IMG/VR virus record: IMGVR_UViG_3300037807_000025
Coordinates: 1-25,803 of that record
DNA from: a virus
Direction: 5' to 3' (one strand)
Length of the DNA stretch: 25,803 bases
Below, piece by piece: positions 19,122 to 25,803 of the stretch. Made by a program: the position numbers and the translations under genes. The first letter of the stretch is position 1; each line of letters starts with the position of its first letter. Below the pieces are notes generated by a model that saw only the letters and a list, made by a program, of their open reading frames with translations, was not told the origin of the DNA and ran no database searches.

Positions 19122-20354
19122 ATGAAATCATTTAAAAGACATTTAGCAGAAGCTAAGAATACTCACATGATCCATATCGAAGATTTGGTTATTGATGGTG
19201 GTGTTAATGGTACTCGTGCTGCTATCAATGCATTAAGAGATTTAAGAGATATGCTTGCAGGTAATACAAATGATACTAAAGCTGTAACAGTTAAATGGGA
19301 CGGTGCACCAGCAGTATTTGCTGGTATTGATCCTACTGACGGAGAGTTCTTTGTTGCTAAAAAAGGCATTTTCAACAAAGAGCCTAAAGTGTATAAGTCA
19401 CATAGTGATATTGATGCTGACACTTCAGGTGATTTATCTGATAAGCTTAAAGTTGCTTATACTGAATTGAAGAAAATAGGTATTAAGAAAGGTGTCTATC
19501 AAGGTGACATTATGTTCACTAAGAACGATCTTAAGAACGAAACCATTGATGGGCAGAAGTATGTTACGTTCCACCCAAACACCATTGTATATGCAGTGCC
19601 AGTCGAAGATGCTAAAGAGATAACAACTGCCAAGATTGGTGTTGTATGGCATACTAAGTATACTGGATCATCATTTGAAACTATGAATGCTTCATTCGGT
19701 GTTAAGACATCTGAATTTAAAAGCACATCATCTGTATGGAGTAAGTCTGCAGACTTACCTGAAGTTCCTAATGCCACATTAACCAAGAAAGAAACAGATG
19801 CTATCACTAAACATTTGTCCCTAGCAGGCAAGTTGTTTAATAAGATATCTTCTGGTGTTCTTAAAGATGTTAGTACAAACAAAGAGATTAATCTATACAT
19901 TAACACCTTTAGAAATACCAAGGTAAGAGCTCAGTCAGAGATTAAGAATACAAAGGCCCACACTAAGGAATTAGTACAGTGGATTCATAATCGATATGAC
20001 AAAGAGATTGACAAGTTGAAATCTGATAAGGGTAAGGCTAAGAAGAATGCTAAGAAGATTGAAGCATTAGATTGGTTCAATAACGAAAATACAAAGAATC
20101 TTGTATTAATGTTTGATATGCAGAATCACTTGGTTGATGCTAAGAGAGAGTTAATGAGACATCTTAATAAGATAGATGATATAAATACCTTTGTAAAGAC
20201 TAAAGATGGTTATAAAGTAACAGGGGCTGAAGGCTATGTTGCTATTGATCATTTAACAAACGGTGCAGTGAAGATTGTAGATAGAATGGAATTTAGTTTT
20301 AATAATTTTAGTAAAGACATAGTAAAAGGATGGGAATCTGATGGTAGAGGATAA
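19122..20354 (+). CDS. KxDG nucleotidyltransferase (ligase-like, DUF6267-type) with capsid-targeting-like leader
   Basis: 410 aa from ATG 19122; an earlier TTG (19062) lies inside the previous gene. The leader MKSFKRHLAE|AK is the closest of the set to T4 MKTYQEFIAE|A. VKWDGAPAVFAG (57-68) matches motif I KxDG of DNA/RNA ligases and capping enzymes, where K58 would take the AMP. EFFVAKKG, KGVYQGDIMF (123-132) and KIGVVWHTKY (171-180) could be motifs Ia/III and V. The second half is a long Lys-rich helical part. I recall uncharacterised relatives (DUF6267) in marine T4-like phages. A role in sealing nicked RNA or DNA is plausible but unproven. Confidence 0.65.
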   Translation: MKSFKRHLAEAKNTHMIHIEDLVIDGGVNGTRAAINALRDLRDMLAGNTNDTKAVTVKWDGAPAVFAGIDPTDGEFFVAKKGIFNKEPKVYKSHSDIDADTSGDLSDKLKVAYTELKKIGIKKGVYQGDIMFTKNDLKNETIDGQKYVTFHPNTIVYAVPVEDAKEITTAKIGVVWHTKYTGSSFETMNASFGVKTSEFKSTSSVWSKSADLPEVPNATLTKKETDAITKHLSLAGKLFNKISSGVLKDVSTNKEINLYINTFRNTKVRAQSEIKNTKAHTKELVQWIHNRYDKEIDKLKSDKGKAKKNAKKIEALDWFNNENTKNLVLMFDMQNHLVDAKRELMRHLNKIDDINTFVKTKDGYKVTGAEGYVAIDHLTNGAVKIVDRMEFSFNNFSKDIVKGWESDGRG

Positions 20355-20703
20355 CATAGAAGTAGAAGTTGATGAGGCATTAAACGCTAAGCAACGCATG
20401 AAGATGAAGCAAGCATTTAAAAAGAGTGCTGCTAAACGCAAGATCGGCATGAAGAAGTCTAAGAAGAAGCTGAAAGATCCTGAGAAGCTTAAGAAGACAG
20501 CATCTAAGAAAGCTCGTGATATCGTTGCTAAGAAGATCATGAAAGGTAAGGATAAGTCTGATATGTCGTTCTCTCAGCGTAAATCACTAGAGAAGCGTTT
20601 AGACAAGAAGAAAGGGGCTATTGCTAAGCTAGCTAAGAAGTTAAAGCCTAAAGTTAAAAAGGCTGATAAAGAACGCGTGGCTAAAGCAAGGTCAAATGCA
20701 TAG
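20341..20703 (+). CDS. Very Lys-rich basic protein, 120 aa
   Basis: About a third of its 120 residues are Lys or Arg. After an acidic first dozen residues (MVEDNIEVEVDEA) it reads LNAKQRMKMKQAFKKSAAK and runs as charged helices to KPKVKKADKERVAKARSNA. It has no Cys, no membrane segment and no known motif. I recall similar basic proteins in marine T4-like phages. The composition suits binding DNA or RNA, perhaps condensed DNA in the head. It overlaps the previous gene by 14 nt and the next by 8 nt, so it belongs to the same late operon, but it lacks the shared leader. Confidence 0.75.
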   Translation: MVEDNIEVEVDEALNAKQRMKMKQAFKKSAAKRKIGMKKSKKKLKDPEKLKKTASKKARDIVAKKIMKGKDKSDMSFSQRKSLEKRLDKKKGAIAKLAKKLKPKVKKADKERVAKARSNA

Positions 20704-21511
20704 TTTTAAGGAACACTATTTAAAGGAGGATAAATCTAACACAGTTGTTATTAACTTCGGTAGATTTAATCCTCCTACTAGTGGTCATGAAAAACTACTA
20801 GACGCATCTAAGAAGTCTGTGAACGGAATGCATAGGGTATATGCTAGCCAATCGCAAGATGCAAAGAAAAATCCTTTAGGATTTGCTGATAAGGTTAAGT
20901 TCATGCGTAAGATGTTTCCTAAACATGCAAGGGCTATTCTTATGGACAAAAGTGTTCGAACGTTCTTTGATGCATTGGTTATAGCATATAAAGATGGATT
21001 CAAACAATGTACTATTGTTGTAGGTTCAGATAGAGTTAAAGAGTTTGATACCGTATTAAATAATTACAATGGTGTTAAAGCTAAACATGGATTTTACGAG
21101 TTTGATGGTGGAGTTACTGTTGTATCTGCTGGAGAAAGAGATCCAGACTCGGATGATGTAAGTGGTATGTCCGCTTCTAAGCTTAGAGCTGCTGCTAGAG
21201 AGAATGATCTTATAACATTCACTAAAGGCATGCCTAAAGGATTCAAAGGAGCAGAAGCTCTAATGAGTGCTGTACGATCTGGTATGGGTCTCAAAGAAGA
21301 TGCTAACTATAGCAAAGATATCAAGCTTAAACGCTTGTCAATGCTAAGAGAAAAGTATATCAATGGCAACTTGTTTGAAGTTGGAGATATTGTTGTTATA
21401 GCTGAAACTCGTGAAAAAGTTGCTATAAATAAATTACGTAATAATTACGTAGAAGTTAATTTAAATGGTGAATCTAAAAATGTTTGGATCACTGATATAT
21501 GTAAGGAGTAA
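20696..21511 (+). CDS. HxGH-type nucleotidyltransferase with capsid-targeting-like leader
   Basis: 271 aa. The leader MHSFKEHYLKE|DK fits the cassette pattern. VVINFGRFNPPTSGHEKLL (17-35) gives the T/HxGH motif, CTIVVGSDRVKEF the middle strand, and GMSASKLRAAA (157-167) the ISSTxxR-like motif of the cytidylyl-/adenylyltransferase family (NMN adenylyltransferase, CoaD and similar). The end (FEVGDIVVIAETREKVAINK) resembles a small SH3/KOW-like barrel. An NMN adenylyltransferase would make NAD, and other T4-like phages carry NAD salvage enzymes. The acceptor is not clear from sequence. It starts inside the basic gene with no strong ribosome-binding site; a conserved start codon and leader support ATG 20696. 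Confidence 0.75.
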   Translation: MHSFKEHYLKEDKSNTVVINFGRFNPPTSGHEKLLDASKKSVNGMHRVYASQSQDAKKNPLGFADKVKFMRKMFPKHARAILMDKSVRTFFDALVIAYKDGFKQCTIVVGSDRVKEFDTVLNNYNGVKAKHGFYEFDGGVTVVSAGERDPDSDDVSGMSASKLRAAARENDLITFTKGMPKGFKGAEALMSAVRSGMGLKEDANYSKDIKLKRLSMLREKYINGNLFEVGDIVVIAETREKVAINKLRNNYVEVNLNGESKNVWITDICKE

Positions 21512-21514
21512 CAT

Positions 21515-21742
21515 ATGAAGTATAAGAAGGAAGGTCAATTTAGAGATGCAGTAGCAACTGAGAAAGGAATTTTCGGTGCCAATGGTGCAGCGATGTTAGT
21601 AATGAAGTTGTCTAAGGCAGACATTGCTGAATTCAATGGAACCAAGGATGCTCCTAAGAATAAAGAGTCTAAGAAAGATGCACCTAAGAAGAAAAGTATG
21701 GTGGCTAAGATTAAAGATAAGGTCCTTAAGAAAAAGAAATAA
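21515..21742 (+). CDS. Small hypothetical protein with Lys-rich tail, 75 aa
   Basis: MKYKKEGQFRDAVATEKGIF, a short hydrophobic part (GANGAAMLVMKLSKADI), then a tail made almost only of Lys, Asp and Pro (KNKESKKDAPKKKSMV...KKKK). AAGGAG lies 7 nt before ATG 21515. A TATAAATA at 21424-21431, within the preceding gene, could be an extra late promoter. The basic tail suggests contact with DNA or with an acidic protein. No family is recognised, and it lacks the cassette leader. Confidence 0.7.
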   Translation: MKYKKEGQFRDAVATEKGIFGANGAAMLVMKLSKADIAEFNGTKDAPKNKESKKDAPKKKSMVAKIKDKVLKKKK

Positions 21743-21759
21743 ACCAACCCCCTTATATT

Positions 21760-22116
21760 ATGAAATTAAGTAAAGCCACATTCGAGCTATATGCTTCGAA
21801 GCATTATCAAGCAAGTAACTGGGCTACAACAGAAGACTTTAAGTCAGACCTAGCTAGGTTTAAGTATATCAATAGACTTATAAAACGGTACTATAGAGAT
21901 GATGATTTAAAGGAAAGACTTATTTTGAACCACATTACTATACTAGGTAACATGTTTGGACCTTTGGAGACGGCTCTGATGTTAATGTACAACACTGATT
22001 GTCCGCTAAAGAGTGTGTCTAAAACCTTCTTAGTATATTTGAATTATCTACCAGAATCTGAGTATGTGGAAATTCCGCTAGACTCAACAATAGTAAATGC
22101 ATTAAGAGAATTATAA
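21760..22116 (+). CDS. Uncharacterised helical protein, 118 aa
   Basis: 118 aa, mostly helical: MKLSKATFELYASKHYQASN, then TTEDFKSDLARFKYINRLIKRYYRDDDLKERLILNHITILGNMFGPLETALMLM, and an end EYVEIPLDSTIVNALREL. The segment LKERLILNHITILGNMFG is striking, and from memory I connect it with conserved proteins of unknown function in T4-like marine phages. There is no catalytic motif or membrane segment. ATG 21760 follows a 17-nt gap with only a weak ribosome-binding site. The stop touches the next ATG, so the pair 21760/22117 is probably made together and may work together. Confidence 0.75.
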   Translation: MKLSKATFELYASKHYQASNWATTEDFKSDLARFKYINRLIKRYYRDDDLKERLILNHITILGNMFGPLETALMLMYNTDCPLKSVSKTFLVYLNYLPESEYVEIPLDSTIVNALREL

Positions 22117-22638
22117 ATGGGAATATCCAGAGCAGCAGATTTATACTACACCTATCGGTTTTTGAAGACACTGATTACTCCATGGAAAGATATGGAAGCA
22201 TTCGACCTAGGCATTATCGATGAGAAGGGTAACAATCTCATTAAGACTAGAGACTTAAACACTAACGATCAGAAGGACGCCTTTACTACGTTCCATCGTT
22301 TAGTGTTTAACATCAAACGTATCATGGAAAAGGTCCCATTTGGCAAGTCTCGTATTGCTTCATATGCTGCAGCTCTCTATCTATTAAGAGAAGAGACAGG
22401 CATGTCTGAAGAACAAATTAACAACGCGTTGGAAGAACTTGGGGTTGACACATCTGCAGATCTAAACGAGTCAGTATTCCCTGCCTTAAACCAACAATAC
22501 ATCTTATCAGAAACAATTGATGAAGATCATCCTAAGGGTTCAATAATAACCTTAGAAAACATAGTAGATACTTTTGCAGGTATCCCTATATATAATACAA
22601 CGGAAGGTATTTTCGTAACATCGTCAAATATTAGTTGA
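22117..22638 (+). CDS. Uncharacterised protein, 173 aa
   Basis: MGISRAADLYYTYRFLKTLI opens a helical protein with FGKSRIASYAAALYLLREETG near the middle and an Asp/Glu-rich second half ending GIPIYNTTEGIFVTSSNIS. I recall conserved relatives in T4-like marine phages, with no function known to me. It begins at the base following the stop of the 118-aa gene. Its TGA stop (22636-22638) forms part of the -35 box of the nrdA promoter. With no nuclease, NTP or membrane motif, a structural or assembly role is possible but not shown. Confidence 0.75.
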   Translation: MGISRAADLYYTYRFLKTLITPWKDMEAFDLGIIDEKGNNLIKTRDLNTNDQKDAFTTFHRLVFNIKRIMEKVPFGKSRIASYAAALYLLREETGMSEEQINNALEELGVDTSADLNESVFPALNQQYILSETIDEDHPKGSIITLENIVDTFAGIPIYNTTEGIFVTSSNIS

Positions 22639-22663
22639 CTTTTGGATCAAAATAGGGTATAAT
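22635..22663 (+). promoter_or_regulatory. Early promoter for nrdA-nrdB
   Basis: TTGACT 22635-22640, 17-bp spacer, TATAAT 22658-22663. The stop codon of the previous gene lies in the -35 box. The expected start near 22670 gives a leader of about 37 nt. Confidence 0.87.
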
Positions 22664-22706
22664 AGTCCCTATAACACAATTAAATAATGAATGAGGAATT
22701 GAGCCT

Positions 22707-24992
22707 ATGTCTACCATACACGTCAAAAAAAGGGATGGTACCCTTGAACCTTTAGACTACGATAAAATCCACGAGATCCTGGAGCTATGCTCTGATGGAT
22801 TAAATGTATCAGTATCGAGTACTGCTTTAAACGCACACATCAAATTCGTCAATAAGATATCAACTGTTGACATTCATCAAACATTAGTTAAATCTGCTGC
22901 TGAAAAGATTGGCCCCGCCACACCTGACTACGATGTTTATGCTGGGCGACTACTTATATCTCATATGCGAAAAGAAGTATATGATTCATTTGATGCTATT
23001 CCATTCCTAGACTATATCCAATCTCGTGTTAAGAGTAAATTATATTCACCAGATATTTTAGTGTCATATACTGATGAAGAGATTATTAACTTAGGATCAT
23101 TCTTAGATCATAATAATAACTTCAATAGGGGTTACGCTTCTATTACTCAAATGGAATCTAAGTATCTTATTAAGGATGCAAAGACTGATAGGCTATTAGA
23201 GATGCCACAAGAGACATTTATGTTGATTGGTATGGTTATCTTTGCTGAAGAGAAGAATAGAACTAAGTTGATTATTGAGTTTTATAATGCTTTGAAGGAT
23301 GATGAGATATCATTACCTACTCCAATCATATCAGGTGTAAGAACTCAATTGAAAATGTTCTCATCATGTTGTAAGATTAAGATGGGTGATACCGCTGAAT
23401 CTATTCTATCATCTGAATACGCATTAAGTATTATGACTGCACGAAGAGCTGGTATTGGTGTTGATATGGGACCTGTGAGAGGTATCCTATCACCAGTTAA
23501 GAATAATACTGTTAAGCATACTGGAGCCCTACCTTTACTTAAAACAATTGAGGCGGCTTCAAAACAGTTCACACAAAATTCATTACGTTCTGGTGCTACA
23601 GTAGTCAACTACCCAATATTCAATTGGGAGATAATGGATGTATTAGAATACAAGAACAATCAAGGTTCGAATACTACACGGGCTAGATTCATTGATTATA
23701 CAATTGGGTTACCTTCGATCTTTATTGAAAGAGTATTAAAGAAAGAAGACTTTACTTTGTTCTCATCAGAAGAAGTACCTGAGCTATTTGAGCATTATGG
23801 TGATACTAAGAAGTTTAATGAAGCGTACTTGATGTATGAGAATAAACGTGGTATTAGAAAGAATAAGGTTCCCGCAACAGAAATCTTTAACAAGTTAGTT
23901 AAGGAACGTGTTGGTACTGGACGAATTTACATTCACTTCATTGATAACATTAACAAGCAAGGTATGTTCTCTGAACCGGTAACACAAACAAATCTGTGCA
24001 GCGAAATATTCTTGCCAACTAAGGCTATGAAGTTTGACGGACTTAAACAAACTAAATTTGAAAACGTTGAAGACTATGACTTAGAAAATGGTCAAGTATC
24101 ATTATGTATCTTAGGTTGTGTTAACTTTGGTAAGATATCTAACATTACACACTTAGATCATTTAACTGCTTTAATGGTTAGGTTCTTAGATAACCTTATT
24201 GATATCCAAGAATATCCATTAGATGCGGCAGAATGGCCTACAAAAGGTTATAGATTCTTAGGTATCGGTATCAGTGACTTCGCGCATTTCTTAGCTAAGT
24301 CAGAGGCAAGATTAGGTACAATCAAATCGAAAGAGTTGACACATAGATGGGCTGAACGATTCCAATACGGATTAATTAAAGCCTCTATGGAATTAGCTAA
24401 AGAACGTGGGGCATGTACTTATTTCGATAGAACAGAATACTCTAAAGGTAAGTTACCTATTGATACCTATAATAAGAATGTAGATCAAATTGTTGATAAT
24501 AAGTTATTATGCGATTGGGAAGGATTAAGAAAAGATATTGCCAAACATGGTATGAGAAATACAGCATTGTCTGCTATTCCACCTACGGCAAGTTCTTCAT
24601 TGGTTTCTAATTCCACACAAGGTATTGATCCTATTCAAAGTGTTACAGATACATTTGAAAGTGCATCTTATACAGTTAAGAGTTTAGTGCCTGATTATGA
24701 TAAAGAAAAGTATTACATGAAAGCTTGGGATATGCCTGATAACACATCGGCAGAATACATTAAGTTGATGGCAATTCTCCAGAAATTTATTGACCAAGGT
24801 ATGAGTGTCAATCAATGGTATGACCTAACTAAAATTGAAGGAAAGATCCTAGATTCAAATAGAGTTAAAAGAGATATTATTACTGCATACAAATATGGAC
24901 TAAAGAGTTTATATTATATCAGAAGTAAAGATAAAGAAAATACTAGTGAAGTGATCCTTGAGGGGTGTGAATCTGGTGCGTGTTCAATTTAA
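22707..24992 (+). CDS. nrdA: Ribonucleotide reductase class Ia, alpha subunit
   Basis: A 761-aa subunit that reduces ribonucleoside diphosphates together with NrdB. An ATP-cone-like N-terminus (IHVKKRDGTLEPLDYDKIHEIL) suggests allosteric control of activity. The active-site residues are seen in order: the first redox Cys in MFSSCCKIKMGD, NLCSE (Asn, thiyl-radical Cys, Glu), the second redox Cys in SLCILG, the tyrosine pair in SLYYIRSK, and the C-terminal CESGAC (754-759), which passes electrons from thioredoxin or glutaredoxin. The length and the C-terminal Cys positions equal those of E. coli NrdA. nrdB follows after 16 nt. Having its own promoter, just behind late-type genes, allows early dNTP supply. 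Confidence 0.98.
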   Translation: MSTIHVKKRDGTLEPLDYDKIHEILELCSDGLNVSVSSTALNAHIKFVNKISTVDIHQTLVKSAAEKIGPATPDYDVYAGRLLISHMRKEVYDSFDAIPFLDYIQSRVKSKLYSPDILVSYTDEEIINLGSFLDHNNNFNRGYASITQMESKYLIKDAKTDRLLEMPQETFMLIGMVIFAEEKNRTKLIIEFYNALKDDEISLPTPIISGVRTQLKMFSSCCKIKMGDTAESILSSEYALSIMTARRAGIGVDMGPVRGILSPVKNNTVKHTGALPLLKTIEAASKQFTQNSLRSGATVVNYPIFNWEIMDVLEYKNNQGSNTTRARFIDYTIGLPSIFIERVLKKEDFTLFSSEEVPELFEHYGDTKKFNEAYLMYENKRGIRKNKVPATEIFNKLVKERVGTGRIYIHFIDNINKQGMFSEPVTQTNLCSEIFLPTKAMKFDGLKQTKFENVEDYDLENGQVSLCILGCVNFGKISNITHLDHLTALMVRFLDNLIDIQEYPLDAAEWPTKGYRFLGIGISDFAHFLAKSEARLGTIKSKELTHRWAERFQYGLIKASMELAKERGACTYFDRTEYSKGKLPIDTYNKNVDQIVDNKLLCDWEGLRKDIAKHGMRNTALSAIPPTASSSLVSNSTQGIDPIQSVTDTFESASYTVKSLVPDYDKEKYYMKAWDMPDNTSAEYIKLMAILQKFIDQGMSVNQWYDLTKIEGKILDSNRVKRDIITAYKYGLKSLYYIRSKDKENTSEVILEGCESGACSI

Positions 24993-25008
24993 AGAAGGAG
25001 TATATATC

Positions 25009-25803
25009 ATGAGTTGTAAAATATTTTCACTAGGTGAAACAGTACATAGTAAGGGAACAAGGTTATTTTTAGGTGAGAACTCGTGTCACAGAAATATCCA
25101 AACATATCACGATCCGAAGTATCCGTGGATCTTAGAGTTCGCGGAAGAGATGAGGGCTATTGGTAATTGGAGTAAGAATGAAATCGATTTATCAAAAGAG
25201 AAAGTGAACTTCGAATCATTAGATGAAGCTGGTAAGCACATCTTTGAATCTGGATTAAAGTTTGCTATTACATTAGACAGTTGTGCTGGTCGTGCCCCTT
25301 TACAGTTATTCAATAATGGCGGTATTAGTAATAACCCTGAGTGGGAACTATATATCACAAACCATCAGAACAATGAGTTACTTCATTCAGAGTCTTATAC
25401 TGAAATGGTTCGTGCAATCTATAATGATGTGGATGTGTTTGTTGATTCTATCACATCAGATCCAGAAGTACAGAGAAGAGCTACTTCTATTTTAAGTGCA
25501 TTCGATTGGGCAACAGGTGTATTTGATAGAATGGATGCTAACTCAACCGCTGTTAATCATGGTATGGCAAAACCTTTCCCTGAAGTTGATGAAAAGATGA
25601 TTAAGACCGCAATTTACAAAGCTGCACTTGTTCTTAATATGTTTGAAGGTATTAGATTCTTCTGCACGTTTGTTACCAACTGGAGTTTCTCTGAACAACC
25701 AACTAAACTTATGGCTGGTTCATCTAATATCTTTAAGCTAATTGCAAGAGATGAAATGATCCATTTAGATGTTGTTCAGCGTGTACTTAAAATGCTACGA
25801 ACA
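25009..25803 (+). CDS. nrdB: Ribonucleotide reductase class Ia, beta subunit (3' end outside window)
   Basis: 265 residues are present before the window ends, of about 375-390 expected. NrdB carries the di-iron centre and tyrosyl radical needed by NrdA. All class Ia ligands can be read: D90 (ITLDS), E123-x2-H126 and the radical tyrosine Y130 (NNELLHSESY), E213 (MFEGIRFF), and E249-x2-H252 (ARDEMIHLDV). They correspond to E. coli D84, E115, H118, Y122, E204, E238 and H241. ATG 25009 has GAAGGAG 8-9 nt upstream. In some T4-like phages nrdB holds introns or homing genes; none is seen in this part. Confidence 0.97.
   Translation, partial: MSCKIFSLGETVHSKGTRLFLGENSCHRNIQTYHDPKYPWILEFAEEMRAIGNWSKNEIDLSKEKVNFESLDEAGKHIFESGLKFAITLDSCAGRAPLQLFNNGGISNNPEWELYITNHQNNELLHSESYTEMVRAIYNDVDVFVDSITSDPEVQRRATSILSAFDWATGVFDRMDANSTAVNHGMAKPFPEVDEKMIKTAIYKAALVLNMFEGIRFFCTFVTNWSFSEQPTKLMAGSSNIFKLIARDEMIHLDVVQRVLKMLRT

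Noticed and set aside
1-25803. CRISPR array, insertion sequence, integrase or attachment site
   Set aside because: No regularly spaced repeats, transposase motifs, terminal inverted repeats or integrase were seen. The only mobile gene supported is the GIY-YIG homing endonuclease.

Overview
The window is part of the genome of a T4-like myovirus, probably from an aquatic environment. The T4-type core is clear: clamp loader gp44/gp62, RegA, B-family DNA polymerase gp43, UvsX, gp41-like helicase, DsbA, a gp1-like dNMP kinase and NrdA/NrdB. Hsp20, ThyX, a MazG-like protein and several small proteins resemble those of marine T4-like phages, from memory and unchecked. Every gene I can support lies on the + strand, the DNA is AT-rich and spacing is tight (ATGA, GTGA, TTGA and TAATG junctions). 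I cannot name the host.

Layout. 1-490: the tail of an unidentified acidic protein, a CAU-anticodon tRNA and dsbA. 490-2370: gp44, gp62 and regA. 2380-8913: an accessory block, where T4 itself would go straight from regA to gene 43. The block holds queE, a phosphoribosyltransferase, a GIY-YIG homing endonuclease, queD, folE, a small GIY-YIG protein, a second T-fold (QueD-like) candidate, a TGT/DpdA-like protein, a dUTPase/dCTP deaminase-family enzyme and a dNMP kinase. 8909-9760: hsp20 and an LSm-like protein. 9766-16408: gp43, an archaeo-eukaryotic-type primase candidate, uvsX, gp41 and thyX. 16409-17513: a run of tiny ORFs, one of them a membrane protein, then a MazG-like gene. 17509-21742: a set of genes behind a T4-type late promoter. 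21760-22638: two uncharacterised proteins. 22635-25803: nrdA and nrdB, the latter cut by the window end.

Working together. FolE, QueD and QueE make 7-carboxy-7-deazaguanine (CDG) from GTP, and a DpdA-like transglycosylase could place a 7-deazaguanine in DNA. This suggests the phage has modified guanines. No QueC is visible, so the final base is unknown. NrdAB, ThyX, the dUTPase-like enzyme, the dNMP kinase and the MazG-like protein would supply and clean the dNTP pool.

Regulation. Nine promoters share one strict design, GTTGAC or a close variant, a 17-bp spacer and GTATAAT. Two of them place the expected transcription start at or next to the ATG, giving leaderless mRNAs, including that of the DNA polymerase. 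Exact T4-type late motifs (TATAAATA) precede the homing endonuclease, hsp20 and the 17.5-21.7 kb cassette. A repeated AATTATATAATGGAG-like block sits just before five start codons.

The most interesting region is 17.5-21.5 kb. Four enzymes (a P-loop kinase, a PD-(D/E)XK nuclease candidate, a KxDG nucleotidyltransferase/ligase-like protein and an HxGH-type nucleotidyltransferase) begin with nearly the same 10-11 residue leader. That leader resembles the T4 capsid-targeting sequence (MKTYQEFIAE|A), which is cleaved by the prohead protease. They may be enzymes packed in the head and delivered with the DNA.
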